Shown: positions 53,985-63,595 of the stretch, one piece after another
How positions within the stretch are numbered: the first letter of the stretch is position 1
Layout of the letters: every line of letters starts with the position of its first letter
Assembly (NCBI RefSeq): GCF_001678905.1
Contig: NZ_CP012117.1
Coordinates: 1,240,001-1,304,000 of the forward strand
DNA length: 64,000 bases
Source: Dermabacter vaginalis
GTDB lineage: Bacteria; Actinomycetota; Actinomycetes; Actinomycetales; Dermabacteraceae
Direction of reading: 5' to 3'
The notes under the pieces: generated by a model
What the model saw: only the letters and a program-made list of their open reading frames with translations
Told to the model about the DNA's origin: nothing
Database searches by the model: none
Position numbers and translations under genes: made by a program

Positions 53985-54668
53985 ATGAGCACCCTCAGAA
54001 AGCAGTACACGGGAAGCGTGACGGTCGGCGGAGAAAGCGACGTGCGCACCCTCGGTTCACTTGTGATTCGCAAGGCCTCCGTCGGCCCGCTCGACAATAA
54101 TGCCTACCTGCTCACGTGCAGAGTTTCCGGCGCGCAATTGCTCATCGATGCAGCTGCCGACGCCCCGCGCCTCATGCGCCTCATTCGGGAGGGCTCCCCC
54201 ACCTCACGCCTCGATTCGATCCTCACGACCCACTCCCACCACGACCATGTGGGCGCCCTGGCCCAGATCCGCGCGGCGACTCAGGCAAAAACCTTTGCCG
54301 GGGCGAAAGACGCTCCGGAGATCCCCACCCCCACCGATGTGCCGCTCTCGAACGGCGACACGATCAGGGTGGGCGTGAACGACCTCGAGATCGTCAGCCT
54401 TCGAGGCCACACGCCGGGTTCCATCGCGGTCATCTATTGGGGGCAGGCCGACGGTACCCACGTGTTCACCGGAGACTCCCTCTTTCCCGGGGGTGTCGGC
54501 GCGACACAGGGAGATTCGGAGCGCTTCACATCGCTCATCAACGACGTTGATACGCGACTCTTCCAAGTGCTGCCCGACGAAACCTGGGTATACCCGGGCC
54601 ACGGTGAGGACACGACGATCGGTGCCGAGCGCCCCCATCTTGACGAGTGGCGCGAGCGCGGCTGGTAG
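53985..54668 (+). CDS. Metallo-beta-lactamase-fold hydrolase
   Basis: A 227-residue MBL-fold hydrolase, related to glyoxalase II-like proteins. The metal-binding motif is [11 protein letters not shown] (HxHxDH, about 79-84), with a further His in [10 protein letters not shown], Asp in [10 protein letters not shown], and a last His in [18 protein letters not shown]. The same gene type stands divergent from uvrA in mycobacteria, so the pairing is conserved. The substrate is unknown. ATG 53985 is preferred from the -10 spacing; ATG 53976 would add three residues. It converges on the PEBP gene with nine bases between. Confidence 0.9.
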   Translation: MSTLRKQYTGSVTVGGESDVRTLGSLVIRKASVGPLDNNAYLLTCRVSGAQLLIDAAADAPRLMRLIREGSPTSRLDSILTTHSHHDHVGALAQIRAATQAKTFAGAKDAPEIPTPTDVPLSNGDTIRVGVNDLEIVSLRGHTPGSIAVIYWGQADGTHVFTGDSLFPGGVGATQGDSERFTSLINDVDTRLFQVLPDETWVYPGHGEDTTIGAERPHLDEWRERGW

Positions 54669-54677
54669 CGAAAGTGC

Positions 54678-55151
54678 TCAGGCAGCCTCGGGGGCGAGCT
54701 GGAAACGGCCCGTGAGGCTCACCGAATCGATCTGATTCGCAAAGATCGCAAAGCGTGCCTGGGCCTGAGTCGCCTCCGCGGGCACGTCAAGCTTTTCGCA
54801 TGAAAGCGCGTGCACGGTGTGGATGTAGCGATGCACACGGCCCTCGGGCGGGCATGGGCCACCGTAGCCCTCATATCCGTAATCGTTCACCCACTCGCGC
54901 GCGCTGCCTGGAAGGTCTTCACCTTCCCCGATGCTCGCGACGCTCGCGGGAATATCGAAAGCGATCCAATGCCAGAATCCCGAGCCGGTCGGGGCATCTG
55001 GATCGAAGACGGTGAGCGCGAAAGATTGCGTGCCCTCCGGTGCCTCCGACCATGAGAGATCGGGGTGAATGTTTTTCCCGTGTGCGGCGTTCTCGGCAAA
55101 GCGAACGGGAATGGCCTCGCCCTCGGCGAAGGCGTCGGTGTGAATACGCAT
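54678..55151 (-). CDS. YbhB/YbcL-type PEBP-family protein
   Basis: A 157-residue phosphatidylethanolamine-binding-protein family member (Raf-kinase-inhibitor-like in annotation). The ligand-pocket motifs TVFDPDAPTGSGFWHWIAFDIP and YGGPCPPEGRVHRYIHTVHAL are intact. No signal peptide is seen, so it is probably cytosolic. Its role in bacteria is unclear. ATG 55151 has GGAGA seven bases upstream; the frame could start six codons earlier. Confidence 0.92.
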   Translation of the reverse strand: MRIHTDAFAEGEAIPVRFAENAAHGKNIHPDLSWSEAPEGTQSFALTVFDPDAPTGSGFWHWIAFDIPASVASIGEGEDLPGSAREWVNDYGYEGYGGPCPPEGRVHRYIHTVHALSCEKLDVPAEATQAQARFAIFANQIDSVSLTGRFQLAPEAA

Positions 55152-55184
55152 GGCGGTGTCTCCTTGCAAGCGATCGAAAACGGA

Positions 55185-55233
55185 ATAACCGAGCGGCGCT
55201 GCACGGAGTGATCCGGCAATGCTACTCGGTTAT
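55185..55233 (-). terminator. Terminator after uvrB
   Basis: CTCGGTTAT (55225-55233) and ATAACCGAG (55185-55193) pair as a perfect 9-bp stem. Inner bases can pair as well, and on the uvrB strand the stem ends in TTATTCCGTTTT. It lies 15 bases after the uvrB stop. Confidence 0.7.
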
Positions 55234-55247
55234 GCGTTCATCGCGAT

Positions 55248-57347
55248 CTAAGCACCCGTGAACTGCCGCAATTCCCTTTTGAGCTCCGTCACTTCGTCAC
55301 GAATACGCGCGGCTACCTCGAACTGGAGGTTCTCGGCCGCCGCATGCATGTTCGCGGTCAGTTCCTCGATCATCTCGCGCAACGCTTTTTCAGGGTTATC
55401 CCCCAGGTCAAGGGCACGATTACCCGTCGTGCCTCCGCGCTCGGGCGAGCTCGAGCCCTTCATTCGCTCCTTGCCCTTGCGGTAGTCAGTCGCCAGCAGC
55501 GATTCGGTGTCGATATCCTCACGCGCGAGCATGTCTGTGACATCCGCAATTTTTTTGCGCAAAGGCTGCGGATCGATCCCGTTCTCCTGGTTGTACGCGA
55601 TCTGGATCTCACGGCGACGGTTCGTCTCATCGATCGCCTCTCGCATCGAATCGGTGATCGTATCGGCATACATGTGTACCTGACCGGACACGTTTCGCGC
55701 AGCACGGCCAATGGTCTGGATGAGAGACGTGCGCGAACGGAGGAAGCCTTCCTTGTCGGCATCGAGAATCGCGACGAGCGAGACTTCGGGTAGGTCCAGG
55801 CCCTCACGCAGCAGGTTAATTCCCACGAGCACGTCGAATTCACCCTGGCGGAGCTCACGCAGCAGCTCAACCCTTCGAAGCGTGTCGACATCGGAGTGCA
55901 GGTATTGCACGCGCACGCCGTTTTCCAGCAAGAAGTCGGTGAGATCTTCGGCCATGCGTTTCGTGAGCGTCGTGACGAGGACACGTTCGTTCTTGCCGAC
56001 TCGTTTTTCAATCTCCGCACGAAGATCATCGATCTGCCCTCGCACGGGTTTGACGATGACTTCGGGATCCACGAGCCCGGTGGGGCGAATGATCTGCTCG
56101 ACGTAGCCGTTCGAGCGTTCTAGTTCGTACTGGGCGGGCGTCGCCGAGAGGTACACGGTCTGTCCCGTACGTTCGATGAACTCATCAAAGCGCAGTGGCC
56201 TATTGTCGAGCGCCGAGGGCAAACGGAAGCCGAAATCGACCAACGTGCGTTTGCGGGAACGGTCCCCCTCGAACATCGCACCAATCTGCGGCACGGTGAC
56301 GTGCGATTCGTCGATGATGAGCACAAAATCTTCGGGGAAGTAGTCAAGGAGCGTGTTCGGCGGCGTGCCAGGCCCACGACCATCGAAATGACGCGAGTAG
56401 TTCTCGACGCCGTTCGTCGTGCCTGTCTGGCGGAGCATCTCAATGTCGTGCGTCGTGCGCATCCGAAGACGCTGTGCCTCGAGCAGCTTGTTCTCGCTCT
56501 CGAGCTCTTCAAGACGCTCGGCAAGTTCGGCCTCGATGTCCTTGATCGCGCGGTGAAGCCGTTCGGGACCCGCAACGTAGTGGGACGCAGGGAAGATATG
56601 GATCTGCTCTTCTTCCCGGATCACCTCACCGGTCACGGGATGGAGCGTGTAGAGCGCATCGATCTCATCGCCGAAAAATTCGATGCGAATCGCGAGCTCT
56701 TCGTACATGGGGATAATCTCGACCGTATCGCCGCGCACTCGGAAAGTGCCGCGCACGAACGCTACATCATTGCGGTCGTACTGCATGTCGATAAATTGGC
56801 GAAGAAGATCGTCGCGCTCAATCTGCTGGCCAACCTTTAAAAGCACCATGCGGTCCACGTACTCTTGCGGAGTACCGAGGCCGTAAATGCAGCTCACCGA
56901 GCTCACGACGACCACATCGCGACGGGTCAGTAGCGAGTTCGTCGCGCTGTGGCGAAGACGCTCCACCTCGGCGTTAATCGAGGAGTCCTTCTCGATGTAG
57001 GTATCCGACTGCGGAACGTACGCCTCTGGCTGGTAGTAGTCGTAGTAACTCACGAAGTACTCGACCGCGTTGTTCGGGAGAAGCTCGCGAAACTCGCTCG
57101 CCAGCTGCGCCGCGAGAGTTTTGTTGTGCGCCATCACGAGGGTCGGGCGTTGAAGCTTTTCGATCAGCCACGCCGCGGTCGCGCTCTTGCCGGTGCCGGT
57201 CGCGCCGAGGAGTACCACATCTTGTTCACCGGCATTGATGCGAGCGGCAAGTTCTTCAATGGCCTTCGGCTGATCGCCGGCGGGCTTGTACTCGGATACA
57301 ACTTCAAAGGGCTTGAGCGCACGGGTCAGTTCAGTCACGGGACGCAT
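55248..57347 (-). CDS. uvrB: UvrABC excinuclease subunit B
   Basis: UvrB is the helicase-like damage-verification subunit. The 699-residue protein has Walker [21 protein letters not shown] (about 46-65), the DNA-inserting beta-hairpin [21 protein letters not shown], Walker B-like IIDESHV, and helicase motifs in [25 protein letters not shown] and [11 protein letters not shown]-terminal UVR motif that binds UvrC ([21 protein letters not shown]) closes it. TAGGCT lies six bases before the ATG inside the gap from coaE, with no Shine-Dalgarno, so it may be leaderless. No LexA box is seen near it. Confidence 0.97.
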   Translation of the reverse strand: MRPVTELTRALKPFEVVSEYKPAGDQPKAIEELAARINAGEQDVVLLGATGTGKSATAAWLIEKLQRPTLVMAHNKTLAAQLASEFRELLPNNAVEYFVSYYDYYQPEAYVPQSDTYIEKDSSINAEVERLRHSATNSLLTRRDVVVVSSVSCIYGLGTPQEYVDRMVLLKVGQQIERDDLLRQFIDMQYDRNDVAFVRGTFRVRGDTVEIIPMYEELAIRIEFFGDEIDALYTLHPVTGEVIREEEQIHIFPASHYVAGPERLHRAIKDIEAELAERLEELESENKLLEAQRLRMRTTHDIEMLRQTGTTNGVENYSRHFDGRGPGTPPNTLLDYFPEDFVLIIDESHVTVPQIGAMFEGDRSRKRTLVDFGFRLPSALDNRPLRFDEFIERTGQTVYLSATPAQYELERSNGYVEQIIRPTGLVDPEVIVKPVRGQIDDLRAEIEKRVGKNERVLVTTLTKRMAEDLTDFLLENGVRVQYLHSDVDTLRRVELLRELRQGEFDVLVGINLLREGLDLPEVSLVAILDADKEGFLRSRTSLIQTIGRAARNVSGQVHMYADTITDSMREAIDETNRRREIQIAYNQENGIDPQPLRKKIADVTDMLAREDIDTESLLATDYRKGKERMKGSSSPERGGTTGNRALDLGDNPEKALREMIEELTANMHAAAENLQFEVAARIRDEVTELKRELRQFTGA

Positions 57348-57353
57348 GGCTTA

Positions 57354-57359
57354 AGCCTA
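57354..57359 (-). promoter_or_regulatory. -10 box TAGGCT of uvrB, candidate leaderless promoter
   Basis: TAGGCT on the minus strand ends six bases before the uvrB ATG; the 23-base gap after coaE has no ribosome site. Confidence 0.5.
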
Positions 57360-57370
57360 GCGCTCGCCCC

Positions 57371-58045
57371 CTAGTCGGCGGCATGGAGTCGATCGTCGAT
57401 GATGTCGCACGCCTCGGCGAAGGCAGCGTCGGCACGCGTCTCGAGGCCCTCGGGTGCCCCCGCATTGTCGATGAACACATCGCCTCGGGCCTGGCGTTCC
57501 TTATCGCAAACTTGCGCCCGAATCACCCCCTCAACGTACTCGCGGGTCTTGCCGCGCTCGCGGACGACCCGGTCAATGCGTTCCTCTTCGGGGGTAAGTA
57601 CCACAACAATCGCCTCGTAATGAGCGTCGTGTCCGAGTTCGAACAGCAAAGGTGAATCGTGGACGACAAGGAGCGATGCCCCCGCGGCTGTCGTCTTCGC
57701 CAAGTCCTTTTCGAGCCTTGCCACCTCGGCCCACAAGTGGCGATGAACGATCTCTTCGAGTTCGGCGCGTGCACGGGAATTGTTGAACACGAGGGTGGCG
57801 AGTGCCGCACGGTCAGCCCTTCCCGTAGCCGAGTCACGGTATTCCTCACCGAAGTGGGCAATCGCCTCTTCGAGCCCGTCCCCCGGTTGGTCGAGAACAG
57901 CGCGCGAAAGGGCGTCTAAATCGATCACGTGGTGCCCTTCTCGGGCCCAGATTTTTCCGACGGTGGACTTGCCCGAACCGATGCCCCCCGTGAGGCCGAT
58001 GCGGTGCACTCCGGGGGGAGCGTCGGGAACGGAAACGTGCGTCAT
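57371..58045 (-). CDS. coaE: Dephospho-CoA kinase
   Basis: The last step of coenzyme A synthesis. The 224-residue protein has the P-loop GLTGGIGSGKSTVGKIWAREG (about 18-38), DLDALSRAVLDQPGDG, and the lid region HRHLWAEVARLEKD. The usual VVHDSPLLFELG segment follows. Start ATG 58045 has AGGAG eight bases before it. In many actinobacteria coaE lies between rpsA and uvrB; here aroC-aroK-aroB and a TRIC gene lie between rpsA and coaE. Confidence 0.95.
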   Translation of the reverse strand: MTHVSVPDAPPGVHRIGLTGGIGSGKSTVGKIWAREGHHVIDLDALSRAVLDQPGDGLEEAIAHFGEEYRDSATGRADRAALATLVFNNSRARAELEEIVHRHLWAEVARLEKDLAKTTAAGASLLVVHDSPLLFELGHDAHYEAIVVVLTPEEERIDRVVRERGKTREYVEGVIRAQVCDKERQARGDVFIDNAGAPEGLETRADAAFAEACDIIDDRLHAAD

Positions 58046-58112
58046 GTGAGTTCACTCCTAGCCTTGGGAGAGTTGAGCAACAGCCTGCTTCAGGACTTCG
58101 CGCCCACTCCAA

Positions 58113-58118
58113 TAGATT
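58113..58118 (+). promoter_or_regulatory. -10 box TAGATT, candidate leaderless promoter of TRIC gene
   Basis: TAGATT ends six bases before GTG 58125. The AGAGGAG that follows touches the GTG, too close to act as a normal Shine-Dalgarno. Confidence 0.5.
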
Positions 58119-58124
58119 AGAGGA

Positions 58125-58931
58125 GTGAACACCACGCCCGATCACTTTCTCCTCACGAATCAGCTGCTCATTGCCATCGACCTCATCGGCGTGTTTGTGA
58201 TGGGTATCGTCGGCGGCTCTCTTGCGCGCCGCCTCCAGTTCGATGCTGTGGGGTACGCCGTTCTCGGAGTGATCTCGGGCCTCGGAGGCGGCATCATCCG
58301 CGACCTCATTCTCAACTACGGCATTCCCGCGGCCTTCGCTAATCCCCTGTACCTTACGGTCAGTCTCGCGGGCTCGGCAATCGCCTACGTTGCGTCATCC
58401 GAAGGCCCCATGTGGCGTCACACGACAACCGTGCTCGACTGCATTGCGCTCGGCCTCTGGGCAGCGATCGGCACCGCAAAATCGATGCTCGTTGGCCTCT
58501 CCCCGCTGCCCGCGGTGATGCTGGGCGTCACGACTGGTATTGGCGGTGGCGTCATCCGCGACATGGCCGTGGGGCGCATCCCGGTCGTGTTCGGCGGCGG
58601 TCCCCTCTATGCCACTGCCGCTCTTCTCACGTCGGTACTCACGTGGCTCGTCTACTACTTTGATCTTCCCGCCTGGACAGTGCTCATCGCCGCCGGGTGC
58701 GGCACACTTCTCGCGATCTTCGCGCAGTGGAAGCAGTGGAGCCTCCCCACGAAAACTCCCGACCTGACTGTGACCATGAGCCCGAGCCAGCTTCGTGCTT
58801 TTGCTCGGCGCGTGCGGAAGGCTGAACGGCGCCGCGTAGCGATCGAGACGGGCGCGATTCCCGTGGTGAACCTCGAAAACGATGACCTTGCTCGCGACAT
58901 CCTCGAAAATCCTCCCGAGGCCGAGCCTTAA
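58125..58931 (+). CDS. TRIC-type cation channel family membrane protein (UPF0126)
   Basis: A 268-residue membrane protein with about seven helices made of two similar halves. Each half has the glycine-rich signature of bacterial TRIC channels: GVISGLGGGIIRDLILNYGIPAAF (about 48-71) and GVTTGIGGGVIRDMAVGRIPVVF. Such proteins form trimeric potassium-type channels in some prokaryotes; the ion here is not known. The cytosolic C-terminal tail (from about 205) is charged. The gene is the only plus-strand gene in the last 9 kb and is divergent from coaE. Confidence 0.9.
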   Translation: MNTTPDHFLLTNQLLIAIDLIGVFVMGIVGGSLARRLQFDAVGYAVLGVISGLGGGIIRDLILNYGIPAAFANPLYLTVSLAGSAIAYVASSEGPMWRHTTTVLDCIALGLWAAIGTAKSMLVGLSPLPAVMLGVTTGIGGGVIRDMAVGRIPVVFGGGPLYATAALLTSVLTWLVYYFDLPAWTVLIAAGCGTLLAIFAQWKQWSLPTKTPDLTVTMSPSQLRAFARRVRKAERRRVAIETGAIPVVNLENDDLARDILENPPEAEP

Positions 58932-58973
58932 GCACGAGCGCAGATGCGCGCCCACCACATCTTCCGGGCGCTT

Positions 58974-60071
58974 TCACGCGCTAATCGCGTCGTAGCACTC
59001 CTCGAGCAAGTCCTCACTTGGCCCTTCGAGGCGGACGGGCTTCTCCGTGTCCTCGAGGATCACGAAACGCAGCGTGGCCCCACGCGCCTTTTTATCGCGC
59101 GCCATCGCCTCCCGGAGCTCGGCAAACTGCCCCTTTCGGTAGCGCGTGGGAAGGTCGAGCGACGTGAGAACCGAACGATGGCGAGCGAGGACGTCTGAGC
59201 TCAAATAACCGGCTCGGTGGGCGAGCTCGGCCGCAAACACCATTCCGACGGCGACCGCGTCACCGTGACGCCACGTGTACTGTTCGTGGCGTTCGATCGC
59301 GTGAGCCAGGGTGTGCCCATAGTTGAGGATCTCGCGGCGGCCCTTCTCGGTAAGATCCTCGCTCACGACATCGGCCTTGAGACGGATCGCCCGGGTCATG
59401 ATTTCGGCAAACTCTGACGCGCGCGTGTCGAGAACACGACGCGGATCGGCCTCGATGATCTCGAGAATACGTTCATCGGCAATGAAACCCGCCTTCGCGA
59501 CTTCCGCGAGGCCCGCTGACACATCGTGCCCGGGCAAGCCGTCGAGTGCCTCAAGATCCGCGATCACCGCGAGCGGCGTGTGGAACGCCCCCACGAGATT
59601 TTTCCCCTCCGCGGTGTTGATACCCGTCTTGCCTCCCACCGCGGCATCGACCATTCCCGCCACCGTTGTTGGCACGTGAATGACGTCGATTCCCCGAAGC
59701 CACGTCGCCGCCGCGAACCCCGCTAGATCAGTCGCGGCGCCGCCGCCCACCCCGATGAGGAGATCGCTTCGTGTGAAGTCCTGCGTCCCGAGAATACGCC
59801 AAAGCTCCGAGAGAGTTTCGACTCCCTTGGCCTGCTCCGCGTCCGGAATTTCCACGGTGAAAGCCTTGCGACCGTCGGACTCTAGTGCCTTGGCGAGAGC
59901 ACGTGCCCTGCCCGCCACCGGTTCTTGGTGAACGATGAGCACGCGAAGGACGCTTTCAGGGATCGCGGTGAGGATCGTGCTGTCGAGGCCGCGGCCGACC
60001 GTCACGCTGTAGGAGTGCGTTCCCTCCCCCACTTTGATGACCGTGGCGGCCGTACCGTCATGACTCGTCAT
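58974..60071 (-). CDS. aroB: 3-dehydroquinate synthase
   Basis: The second step of the shikimate pathway. The 365-residue enzyme shows NAD-binding IGVGGGAATDLAGFAAATWLRG and VPTTVAGMVDAAVGGKTGIN. The Zn-binding histidines lie in LNYGHTLAHAIERH and YTWRHGDAVAVGM. I chose ATG 60071 (MTSHDGTAATV) because the longer frame to 60203 only adds residues read from within aroK. The aroK stop lies 14 bases inside, so the two overlap. Last of the aroC-aroK-aroB operon. Confidence 0.95.
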   Translation of the reverse strand: MTSHDGTAATVIKVGEGTHSYSVTVGRGLDSTILTAIPESVLRVLIVHQEPVAGRARALAKALESDGRKAFTVEIPDAEQAKGVETLSELWRILGTQDFTRSDLLIGVGGGAATDLAGFAAATWLRGIDVIHVPTTVAGMVDAAVGGKTGINTAEGKNLVGAFHTPLAVIADLEALDGLPGHDVSAGLAEVAKAGFIADERILEIIEADPRRVLDTRASEFAEIMTRAIRLKADVVSEDLTEKGRREILNYGHTLAHAIERHEQYTWRHGDAVAVGMVFAAELAHRAGYLSSDVLARHRSVLTSLDLPTRYRKGQFAELREAMARDKKARGATLRFVILEDTEKPVRLEGPSEDLLEECYDAISA

Positions 60072-60669
60072 GTGCTGTCCCTTCGCTCTCGAGGAGTGTT
60101 GAACGCTTGCAAAGTTCACGCACAAGCACCGACGCGAGGTCCTTGGGAGCCGCGCCATTCGTATCAAGAACCCAGGTGGCAACCTCGGTGAAGAACGGTT
60201 CACGGGCGCGGCTCACCGACACCCAGCGCGCGTGAGGGTCACCCCCCGCGAGAACGGGCCGGCCACCACCGCTACCGATGCGCTCGGGGGCATGAGCGGA
60301 ATCAAGCGCAAGGTACACAACGGTGACATCGCGCAGGCGCTCGCGGGTCGCGGATGACGTCACTGCCCCGCCACCAAGGGCGAGTACGCCGCTATGGGAG
60401 GTGAGAAGACGCGCGATCACGCGCTCTTCCAGGGCACGGAAATGTCTCTCTCCATCGGTCGCAAAGATTTCGGGAATCGCACGGCCTGCTTCACTCTCGA
60501 TCTCGGCATCAGAATCCCGAAAAGCGACGTCAAGGGTTTCTGCGACGAGCCGCCCCACCGTGCTTTTCCCCGCGCCCATGGGGCCTACGAGCACAAGCCT
60601 AGGGCCCTGATCGTTCAGCTCGGGCGAACGAAGCCGCGTCAGCCGCGCACCCGTGTGCGGAGCACTCAT
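60058..60669 (-). CDS. aroK: Shikimate kinase
   Basis: Phosphorylates shikimate at the 3-position with ATP. The 203-residue protein has the P-loop LVGPMGAGKSTVGRLVAE (about 26-43) and FRDSDAEIESEAGRAIPEIF with the DSD substrate motif. GVLALGGGAVTS follows, and the lid Arg is in GGRPVLAGGD. The N-terminal 20 residues are extra. ATG 60669 overlaps the aroC stop by 4 bases (ATGA). Confidence 0.94.
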   Translation of the reverse strand: MSAPHTGARLTRLRSPELNDQGPRLVLVGPMGAGKSTVGRLVAETLDVAFRDSDAEIESEAGRAIPEIFATDGERHFRALEERVIARLLTSHSGVLALGGGAVTSSATRERLRDVTVVYLALDSAHAPERIGSGGGRPVLAGGDPHARWVSVSRAREPFFTEVATWVLDTNGAAPKDLASVLVRELCKRSTLLESEGTAHDES

Positions 60670-61898
60670 GCCGCACCCGCGCCGGAAGTTTCGGCGCATG
60701 TGCGAATCGCCTCGACGCGAGGCGCAATCTCGCCGACACTATCGCCGCCAACCTTTTCGAGAAGTGCCTCAGCGAGCGTGATCGCCACCATTGCTTCCGC
60801 AATCACCGCGGCAGGGGCCACCGCACACACGTCGGAGCGCTGGTGGTTTGCGGTCGCTTCAGCGCCCGTTACCGTATCGATCGTTCGCAGGGCCCTTGGC
60901 ACCGTAGAGATGGGCTTGAGGGCACCGCGCACAGAGATAATCTCGCCGTTCGAAATTCCGCCCTCGGTGCCGCCCGCCCGGTTTGAGGCGCGGCGTGTGC
61001 CTGCCGGACCATGCCCACCGGAAAGGATTTCGTCGTGGGCGAGGCTTCCACGTCGCCCCGCATTAGCGAAGCCCTCCCCGATTTCTACGCCCTTCATCGC
61101 CTGGATGCTCATGACAGCCTGGGCGAGGCGACCGTCGAGCTTGCGATTCCACTGCGTGTGTGAGCCGAGGCCCACGGGAACGTCGTACGCGAGCACCTCA
61201 ACGATGCCACCGAGTGTGTCGGCGTCCCTCTTCGCGGCATCCACCTCAGCGACCATGGCTTTTGACGATGCAGCGTGGAAGCAGCGCAAAGGATCGTCGT
61301 CAAGCGCGGGGGCGTCAGCGGGGGTCGGAAGCGCAGCGCCATCTGGAACCCGGGCGCCACCCACCTGCAGCGTATGGGATACAAGCCTGATGCCAGCGGC
61401 TTGCGCGAGAAGCGCCTCGCACAAGGCACCGATAACAACGCGTGCGGCGGTCTCTCGCGCGCTCGCACGCTCAAGCACGTTTCGCGCATCCTCGTGGCCG
61501 TACTTCGCCATGCCGGCAAGATCCGCGTGACCGGGGCGGGGACGCGTCAGAGGTTTGTTGCGTGCAATTTCGCGCTCATCGCCCGTGCCGGCGTCGATCA
61601 GGAGATCCTCGCGTGACACGGGATCAGCGCTCATGACCTTCTCCCATTTCGGCCACTCGGTGTTCTTAATTTCTACCGCGATGGGAGAACCGAGGGTCAC
61701 GCCGTGACGCACGCCCGAGAGGATGCGGATCTCATCCTGTTCGAACTTCTGCCGTGCTCCGCGCCCATAGCCGAGGCGCCGCCGCGCAAGGGCGGAGCGC
61801 AGTGTTTCGTGCGTGACCTCAACTCCAGCCGGGAAACCGTCAATTGTTGCCACGAGCGAGGGGCCGTGTGACTCCCCCGCGGTCATCCAATTCAGCAC
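60666..61898 (-). CDS. aroC: Chorismate synthase
   Basis: Makes chorismate from EPSP with reduced FMN. The 410-residue protein has the three family signatures: GESHGPSLVATIDGFPAG near the N-terminus, RPGHADLAGMAKYGHEDARNVLERASARETAARV, and RSDVCAVAPAAVIAEAMVAITLAEALLEKVGGD. The start is GTG 61898 with AAAGG seven bases upstream. First gene of an aroC-aroK-aroB operon. Confidence 0.96.
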   Translation of the reverse strand: MLNWMTAGESHGPSLVATIDGFPAGVEVTHETLRSALARRRLGYGRGARQKFEQDEIRILSGVRHGVTLGSPIAVEIKNTEWPKWEKVMSADPVSREDLLIDAGTGDEREIARNKPLTRPRPGHADLAGMAKYGHEDARNVLERASARETAARVVIGALCEALLAQAAGIRLVSHTLQVGGARVPDGAALPTPADAPALDDDPLRCFHAASSKAMVAEVDAAKRDADTLGGIVEVLAYDVPVGLGSHTQWNRKLDGRLAQAVMSIQAMKGVEIGEGFANAGRRGSLAHDEILSGGHGPAGTRRASNRAGGTEGGISNGEIISVRGALKPISTVPRALRTIDTVTGAEATANHQRSDVCAVAPAAVIAEAMVAITLAEALLEKVGGDSVGEIAPRVEAIRTCAETSGAGAA

Positions 61899-61961
61899 TG
61901 GTGGCCTTTCTGGTATGAGGTGGGCGTGATGCGAGCGCCCGTTGCCGACGCCATTCAGGTT

Positions 61962-62001
61962 AAAGGCGAAAGCGCCCCCCGCAAAACGAGGAGCGCTTTC
62001 G
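61962..62001 (-). terminator. Terminator after rpsA
   Basis: CGAAAGCGC (61967-61975) and GCGCTTTCG (61993-62001) pair perfectly, 25 bases after the rpsA stop; on the rpsA strand the stem is followed by CCTTTAACC. Confidence 0.7.
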
Positions 62002-62026
62002 TGAGATCGCTAAGCGATCACTTTGT

Positions 62027-63490
62027 TCAGTTGTTGCCCGTGAGCTTCTCGCGAAGCGCCGCGAGGGCCTCGTCGGAAGCGAGGGTGCCCTCGTCACTCG
62101 AGGACGACTGGAACGAGGTCGGTGCGGCCTCGCTAGCCGCCGGAGCGGCTGCCTGAGCTTCGGCGTCGGCCTTCGCAGCCTCGGCAACCTGGGCCTTGTG
62201 CTGGGTCCAGCGCTCGTAAGCACGGGCGTAGTCGGCCTCCCAGGCCTCGCGCTGTGCCTCGTAGCCCTCGAGCCACTCGTTGGTCTCGGGATCGAAGCCC
62301 TCGGGGTACTTGTATTCGCCGTTTTCGTCGTACTCCGCGGCCATGCCGTAGAGAGCAGGATCGAAGGTCGAGTCGTCACCTTCGGGATCGACGCCTTCGT
62401 TGGCCTGCTTGAGCGAGAGCGAAATGCGGCGGCGTTCGAGGTCGATGTCGATGACCTTGACGAAGACCTCCTGGTCAACGCTCACAACCTGCTCGGGCAG
62501 GTCAACGTGGCGCTGGGCGAGCTCGGAGATGTGCACGAGGCCCTCGATGCCGTCCTCGACACGAACGAACGCGCCGAAGGGAACGAGCTTCGTGACCTTG
62601 CCCGGCACAACCTGGCCGATGGCGTGGGTGCGGGCGAAGAGCTGCCACGGGTCTTCCTGGGTGGCCTTGAGCGAGAGCGACACGCGCTCGCGATCCATCT
62701 CGACCGAGAGAACCTCAACCTTGACGGGCTGGCCAACCTCGACAACCTCGCTCGGGTGGTCGATGTGCTTCCAGGAAAGCTCGGAGACGTGGACGAGACC
62801 GTCGACGCCACCGAGGTCCACGAACGCACCGAAGTTGACGATCGAGGACACGTGGCCCTCGCGGACCTGCCCCTTCTGCAGGGTCTGGAGGAAGTCGGTG
62901 CGAACCGATGCCTGGGTCTCTTCGAGGTAGGCGCGGCGCGAAAGCACGACGTTGTTGCGGTTCTTGTCGAGCTCGATGATCTTCGCTTCGAGCTCCTGGC
63001 CGATGTACGGCTGGAGGTCGCGCACGCGGCGCATCTCAACGAGCGAAGCGGGGAGGAAGCCACGAAGGCCGATGTCAACGATGAGGCCGCCCTTGACAAC
63101 CTCGATGACGGTACCGGTGACGACACCCTCGTTTTCCTTGATGTCCTCGATCGAGCCCCACGCACGCTCGTACTGCGCGCGCTTCTTCGAGAGGATCAGG
63201 CGACCTTCCTTGTCCTCCTTCTGGAGAACGAGTGCCTCGACCTCGTCGCCAACCTCGACAACCTCATCGGGGTCGACATCGTGCTTGATCGAGAGTTCGC
63301 GGGAAGGAATGACACCTTCGGTCTTGTAGCCGATGTCAAGAAGAACCTCGTCCCGGTCAACCTTGACGACGGTGCCCTCGACGATGTCGCCATCGTTGAA
63401 GTACTTGATGGTCGAATCGATCGCGGCGAGGAGTTCCTCTTCGCTACCGATATCGTTGATGGCGATCTGAGGTGCGTTGTTCGTGGTCAT
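62027..63490 (-). CDS. rpsA: 30S ribosomal protein S1
   Basis: A 487-residue S1 protein that binds mRNA on the small subunit. Four S1 OB-fold repeats are seen: GDIVEGTVVKVDRDEVLLDIGYKTEGVIPSREL, NEGVVTGTVIEVVKGGLIVDIGLRGFLPASLVE, REGHVSSIVNFGAFVDLGGVDGLVHVSELSW, and GKVTKLVPFGAFVRVEDGIEGLVHISELA. An Ala/Glu-rich tail follows. Four repeats are normal for actinobacteria. I chose ATG 63490 (MTTNNAPQIAINDIG); GGAG lies 12 bases upstream, a wide spacing. A clear promoter lies about 80 bases upstream. Confidence 0.96.
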   Translation of the reverse strand: MTTNNAPQIAINDIGSEEELLAAIDSTIKYFNDGDIVEGTVVKVDRDEVLLDIGYKTEGVIPSRELSIKHDVDPDEVVEVGDEVEALVLQKEDKEGRLILSKKRAQYERAWGSIEDIKENEGVVTGTVIEVVKGGLIVDIGLRGFLPASLVEMRRVRDLQPYIGQELEAKIIELDKNRNNVVLSRRAYLEETQASVRTDFLQTLQKGQVREGHVSSIVNFGAFVDLGGVDGLVHVSELSWKHIDHPSEVVEVGQPVKVEVLSVEMDRERVSLSLKATQEDPWQLFARTHAIGQVVPGKVTKLVPFGAFVRVEDGIEGLVHISELAQRHVDLPEQVVSVDQEVFVKVIDIDLERRRISLSLKQANEGVDPEGDDSTFDPALYGMAAEYDENGEYKYPEGFDPETNEWLEGYEAQREAWEADYARAYERWTQHKAQVAEAAKADAEAQAAAPAASEAAPTSFQSSSSDEGTLASDEALAALREKLTGNN

Positions 63491-63565
63491 GTAGTAAATG
63501 GCTCCGTCGGGACAGGTAGTAGTTGGTACAGAAACACGTGTGGGCATAGCGCACACACCCGGTCT

Positions 63566-63595
63566 AGCCTAGCGGTCTGCATACGCGGGGGTCAA
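63566..63595 (-). promoter_or_regulatory. rpsA promoter
   Basis: On the minus strand TTGACC (63595-63590) and TAGGCT (63571-63566) are 18 bases apart, the best -35/-10 pair in the window. It gives a leader of about 70 bases before the rpsA ATG. Confidence 0.75.
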
